Below, piece after piece: positions 57,667 through 60,205 of a stretch of DNA of 60,205 bases. Each line of letters opens with the position of its first letter. Within the stretch, counting starts at the first letter, position 1. This stretch comes from a virus. The stretch lies in the IMG/VR virus record IMGVR_UViG_3300033183_000125, positions 1 to 60,205 of that record; one strand, written 5' to 3'. Below the pieces are notes generated by a model. That model was not told the DNA's origin, ran no database searches, and was given only the letters and a program-made list of their open reading frames with translations. A program made the translations under genes and the position numbers.

Positions 57667-57925
57667 GTTTCACTATCTCCAGCCTGTATCCCATCACCTC
57701 AAGGACAGCCTGTACGCTATCAAGCCGCGCACCGTTCTTGTCCATCCACCTCTTAATGGTGGCATAGCCCAGACCAGATGCTAGTTCCAAGTCATGCAGA
57801 TTGAAACCGCCTTCGTCTATCAGCGCAAAGGTCTGCTTGAGAATGGGATTTATTCTTAGGGTATCAGCCCCAACGGACAAGCCTGTCCGTTGTGGTCTGC
57901 CACCTTTTGGATTACTTGTTGTCAT
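57608..57925 (-). CDS. XRE-type HTH regulator
   Basis: 105 residues from the ATG at 57925, which overlaps the upstream gene by 14 bases; a longer frame to 57997 duplicates the neighbour's region. Residues 35-80 (LIDEGGFNLHDLELASGLGYATIKRWM) form an XRE HTH, followed by YRLEIV strands. Probably a repressor or antirepressor next to the integrase region. Confidence 0.7.
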   Translation of the reverse strand: MTTSNPKGGRPQRTGLSVGADTLRINPILKQTFALIDEGGFNLHDLELASGLGYATIKRWMDKNGARLDSVQAVLEVMGYRLEIVKHEHISPVDVSTKVGKISVR

Positions 57926-58316
57926 GGATGGTACAAGCGCCAAGAGTTTTACAAGCCTTGACCATCTCATCCACGATCTGACGACGCGACTTATCAAACA
58001 CGATGCAACAAGCGTCGATGTATTCCTTCGCCTTGTCGCTGATCTTCCCAGTGTTGTCGCTCACCATGACAGTAGTCTTCGCAGTGTTGTCGCTCACTGT
58101 AGATCCGTTACGCACAAATTTAGCAGAAGAATTTTTACGAATACGCACGAGGTCGGGGCGATAATTTTTAGAGTTCGGATCGAAGTTTGTGACTGTCGAT
58201 GTTGAGATGCCGAACGACTGTGCTATTGAAGACTTAGGCTCACCCATTGCAAGGCGAGACTGGATTGCAGTTATAGCGTCACCGTCAATAAAAACATGTT
58301 TTTTGTGAGTAACCAT
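57912..58316 (-). CDS. HTH DNA-binding protein, repressor candidate
   Basis: 134 residues. Residues 12-45 (DAITAIQSRLAMGEPKSSIAQSFGISTSTV) are a resolvase/MarR-like HTH; a charged linker and a C-terminal helical domain follow. AAGGAAC lies before the ATG, and a good promoter lies at 58357-58384. First gene of a two- or three-gene operon at the lysogeny region. Confidence 0.65.
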   Translation of the reverse strand: MVTHKKHVFIDGDAITAIQSRLAMGEPKSSIAQSFGISTSTVTNFDPNSKNYRPDLVRIRKNSSAKFVRNGSTVSDNTAKTTVMVSDNTGKISDKAKEYIDACCIVFDKSRRQIVDEMVKACKTLGACTIHDNK

Positions 58317-58356
58317 ATCAAGTTCCTTTTCGTTACGATTGGTGTGTGTATATCAA

Positions 58357-58384
58357 CATATATATATCTTATCATATCTATCAA
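58357..58384 (-). promoter_or_regulatory. Promoter of HTH operon
   Basis: On the minus strand TTGATA (58384-58379) and TATATG (58362-58357) are 16 bases apart in an AT-rich stretch. It would drive the HTH genes at 58316 and 57925. Two ACGTGACA direct repeats lie just upstream and may bind a regulator. Confidence 0.5.
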
Positions 58385-58465
58385 GCATTTTTGCATGTCA
58401 GATACGTGACAATAACGTGACAGAGATGTCAAAGGGGACACAACGACATGTCTTGTAACTCGTTG

Positions 58466-58500
58466 TAAAAAAACAAAAACCCACCACGAAGGATGGGTTT
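58466..58500 (-). terminator. Terminator of integrase transcript
   Basis: On the minus strand AAACCCA and TGGGTTT form the stem around a 10-base loop, followed by TTG and seven T. It lies 105 bases after the integrase stop and before the HTH operon. Confidence 0.75.
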
Positions 58501-58605
58501 AGATGTATTGTGGCTCCTCGGAGAGGACACAGTAAATGACTACTGATACCTAGCAAATTCAGAATCTTATGTCGGATTTGCAAGTTGCCGTGTGTCAAAA
58601 ACGTG

Positions 58606-59616
58606 TCAGACATGTGCGAGTTGCCGACGAGATGACAACACGAAATCCCTTGCTCTGCTTTGAACGTAGCCCCTGTACCGCATGGTCATGGATATGTCAG
58701 CATGTCCCAAAAGATATTGCAAGTCACCTAAATCTGCGCCAGCTTTGGCCGTTAAATAAGCGAAGGTGTGTCGTGCATCATGCACTCTGATAGGCTTGAT
58801 TGTGCAATATGCACAGGCTCTCTTCAGTGCTTTGTTAAGTGTGGCTGATGCAGAACGATTGTCATTCCAGATGTCCAGCCCTCGGCTCGGCCACCTATTG
58901 GCCACCATATCCTTTACGTCATCCGTCATCGGAACATCTCTGGTCAATGTCTTCTGCTTCATCTTGTTCACTCGTCTGATCTTGACGACGCCGCCGACAA
59001 ACGACGAGCGTTCCAGCTTCAGCATCTCGCCAAGCCTTGCGCCAGTATCAAACAGCAATACAAAGTGGGGGTAATACTTAGGCTCTTTCGTCTTGAAGAA
59101 CTCAAGCACAGCGATAACCTCTTCCTCATCCAGATGCACATCTCTGGCATCATCCACTTGCGGCATTGGTATCTTGCAACACTTCCAGCCATAGCTTTCC
59201 TCTGCATATTTGAGGATGGCTCGTAGTTGATTGAGGTAACGCTTCACGCTGTTAGGCTGTAAGCCCATCATGGTATCGAAGACAAACGACTGTATCTTGT
59301 TAGTAGTGATGTCAGTCAACAGCACCTTACTCCAATAGCCAGCTAGCTTGTCAATCTTCCTGTCCATATCCAGAGACAGACGACCTTCCATCTGCTTCCA
59401 CTTACGGTAATCATCAATGGCATCGCCGACAGTCTTGTTCGTCGGCTGATTGAAGTTTCTTGTGAGGATATTACGCTCAATGTCCAAGCGCATCTGCTCG
59501 GCCATACGTCTTCCATCGGGGTGGGATGTAGGAATACGGGTGCTTTGGCGCACCCGTTTCCCAGCTAGAGTTCCAGCAATGTGCCAGACATCACGACGTT
59601 TCTCCAGTTTTAACAT
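58606..59616 (-). CDS. int: Tyrosine recombinase integrase
   Basis: 336 residues, normal for phage integrases. N-terminal arm-binding strands, SAM-like core-binding domain at about 60-145, catalytic domain from about 155. Catalytic residues are visible: R194 in TGARLGEML, H279 and R282 in HDARHT, H305 in LLGH, and nucleophile Y314 in MTMRYRGY. It integrates and excises the phage at attP/attB. Its start overlaps the LuxR-type gene by 26 bases, so both are made from one transcript. Confidence 0.95.
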   Translation of the reverse strand: MLKLEKRRDVWHIAGTLAGKRVRQSTRIPTSHPDGRRMAEQMRLDIERNILTRNFNQPTNKTVGDAIDDYRKWKQMEGRLSLDMDRKIDKLAGYWSKVLLTDITTNKIQSFVFDTMMGLQPNSVKRYLNQLRAILKYAEESYGWKCCKIPMPQVDDARDVHLDEEEVIAVLEFFKTKEPKYYPHFVLLFDTGARLGEMLKLERSSFVGGVVKIRRVNKMKQKTLTRDVPMTDDVKDMVANRWPSRGLDIWNDNRSASATLNKALKRACAYCTIKPIRVHDARHTFAYLTAKAGADLGDLQYLLGHADISMTMRYRGYVQSRARDFVLSSRRQLAHV

Positions 59617-60082
59617 GGTAGCTCTCTCTTAGTTTGGTGGTGTGTGTGGGGTAGTTCTCAGGGTGGATCGCCCAATCTTTAGGGATGCCAGCATAGGTTA
59701 TGTATTCTTCTGGCGAACACTTAGACAGGGTGATCCTGTATTTGGCCATAACTTCTTGTCGGTTAGTAGCCTTGGTCTTCTGCATGACACTACGAACATG
59801 CACTTTTGCTGTGCTTTCGGTGACTTTCAGCATGTCTGCAATATACTTATTGCTTTTGCCCAGCGCTAACATCTGCATGGTGGCATGTTGCTTTGCTGTG
59901 TATTTCACCAGTTCGTTCGTTGGGCAATGCGACGTTGGTGGTGTTCCGTCAAAGAGATGTTCAGAAGCATCTCTTCGATTGTTGCGTATCACTTGTTCTG
60001 ATAGCAGTTTGCATTGCGATTCAAGCATTTCTATGCGACTTTTTAGCCTGTCAATCTCCTCGTCATTATTATTATTATTCAC
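59591..60082 (-). CDS. LuxR-type HTH regulator upstream of integrase
   Basis: 163 residues from a GTG at 60082 with GGAGG about 10 bases upstream. Five Asn codons (AAT repeated) follow the start. A coiled coil (about 8-33) and a linker precede a LuxR-type HTH at 60-118 (YTAKQHATMQMLALGKSNKYIADMLKV..). No receiver or autoinducer domain is present. The gene spans the contig junction repeat and is transcribed from the divergent promoter. It probably controls integrase or lysogeny. Confidence 0.75.
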   Translation of the reverse strand: MNNNNNDEEIDRLKSRIEMLESQCKLLSEQVIRNNRRDASEHLFDGTPPTSHCPTNELVKYTAKQHATMQMLALGKSNKYIADMLKVTESTAKVHVRSVMQKTKATNRQEVMAKYRITLSKCSPEEYITYAGIPKDWAIHPENYPTHTTKLRESYHVKTGETS

Positions 60083-60205
60083 GGTTTCAAAGCCTCCTCA
60101 ACTTTGATCTTTGCGTTTGGGTTTGAGTTAAACTACTGTATCAAATATAAGACATATTGAAGATGTCTTCAAGTTATATTGATACGGCACAGAAGTTGCA
60201 TTATG
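60065..60205. repeat. Direct terminal repeat, right copy
   Basis: Identical to 1-141. It contains the start of the LuxR-type gene (five ATT triplets complementary to its Asn codons), its ribosome binding site and the divergent promoters. Joining the ends makes a circle of 60064 bp. Confidence 0.9.

Larger units (their letters stand above)
58317..58605. other. Intergenic region beside integrase, possible attachment site
   Basis: 289 bases without a gene. They hold an ACACACACCAA element (58339-58349), a leftward promoter, two direct copies of ACGTGACA (58404-58411, 58415-58422), the integrase terminator and a TTAGATGTATTGTGG sequence (58499-58513) close to the operators at 52280. An attP is expected near the integrase, but no tRNA-like core could be identified by eye. 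Confidence 0.5.

Noticed and set aside
58317-58605. tRNA-derived attP core
   Set aside because: No T-arm or acceptor-like sequence could be recognised; no tRNA gene was seen elsewhere in the window.

Overview
The window is the complete, or nearly complete, genome of a temperate tailed phage of podovirus type, about 60.06 kb once a perfect 141-bp repeat at the two ends (1-141 = 60065-60205) is collapsed. It looks like a circular contig cut inside a gene's first codons. Evidence for a phage: TerL, portal, scaffold, major capsid protein, head-tail adaptor and nozzle proteins, three ejection-type proteins, holin and endolysin, plus a tyrosine integrase and several repressor-like HTH proteins. Capsid and tail proteins resemble those of marine podoviruses, but the sequence names no host; a marine proteobacterium is a guess.

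Layout. (1) 233-9365, minus strand: a leftward operon of about 18 small, tightly overlapping genes around a MoxR/CobS-like AAA+ ATPase and a CobT-like vWA protein. (2) 9366-9774: divergent control region with strong hairpins. (3) 9775-48601, plus strand: morphogenesis and lysis. The order is TerS, TerL, portal, a short fibre, two RCC1-repeat proteins, scaffold, major capsid protein (a separate unit between two terminators), adaptor, nozzle, tail fibre, virion-associated proteins with an embedded GNAT acetyltransferase, T7 gp14/gp15-like proteins, and a giant 3896-residue polyvalent protein. That protein carries two zinc-metallopeptidase motifs and an ADP-ribosyltransferase-like domain. Lysis genes and three tiny basic proteins follow. 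(4) 48629-52128, minus strand: recombination and nucleotide genes (dNMP kinase, Cas4-like nuclease, SSB-like protein, Sak4-like ATPase). (5) 52129-52334: divergent promoter region with three copies of an operator-like repeat. (6) 52335-57173, plus strand: small HTH regulator, PrimPol-helicase, zinc/HTH protein, Hjc-like resolvase, HNH nuclease and small basic proteins. (7) 57154-60082, minus strand: two HTH proteins, integrase and a LuxR-type regulator. (8) 60083-232 across the junction: overlapping divergent promoters on a palindrome, and a candidate small RNA ending in a perfect terminator.

How it fits together. PrimPol-helicase primes and unwinds while the host presumably supplies the polymerase; Sak4, SSB-like protein, nuclease and resolvase handle recombination and branch resolution. 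The operator repeats and HTH genes suggest a lysogeny switch. On infection the gp14/15/16-like set would be ejected, delivering the enzymatic domains of the giant protein. The MoxR-vWA operon, the giant protein, the twin RCC1 proteins and the junction locus are the parts least explained by standard phage biology.
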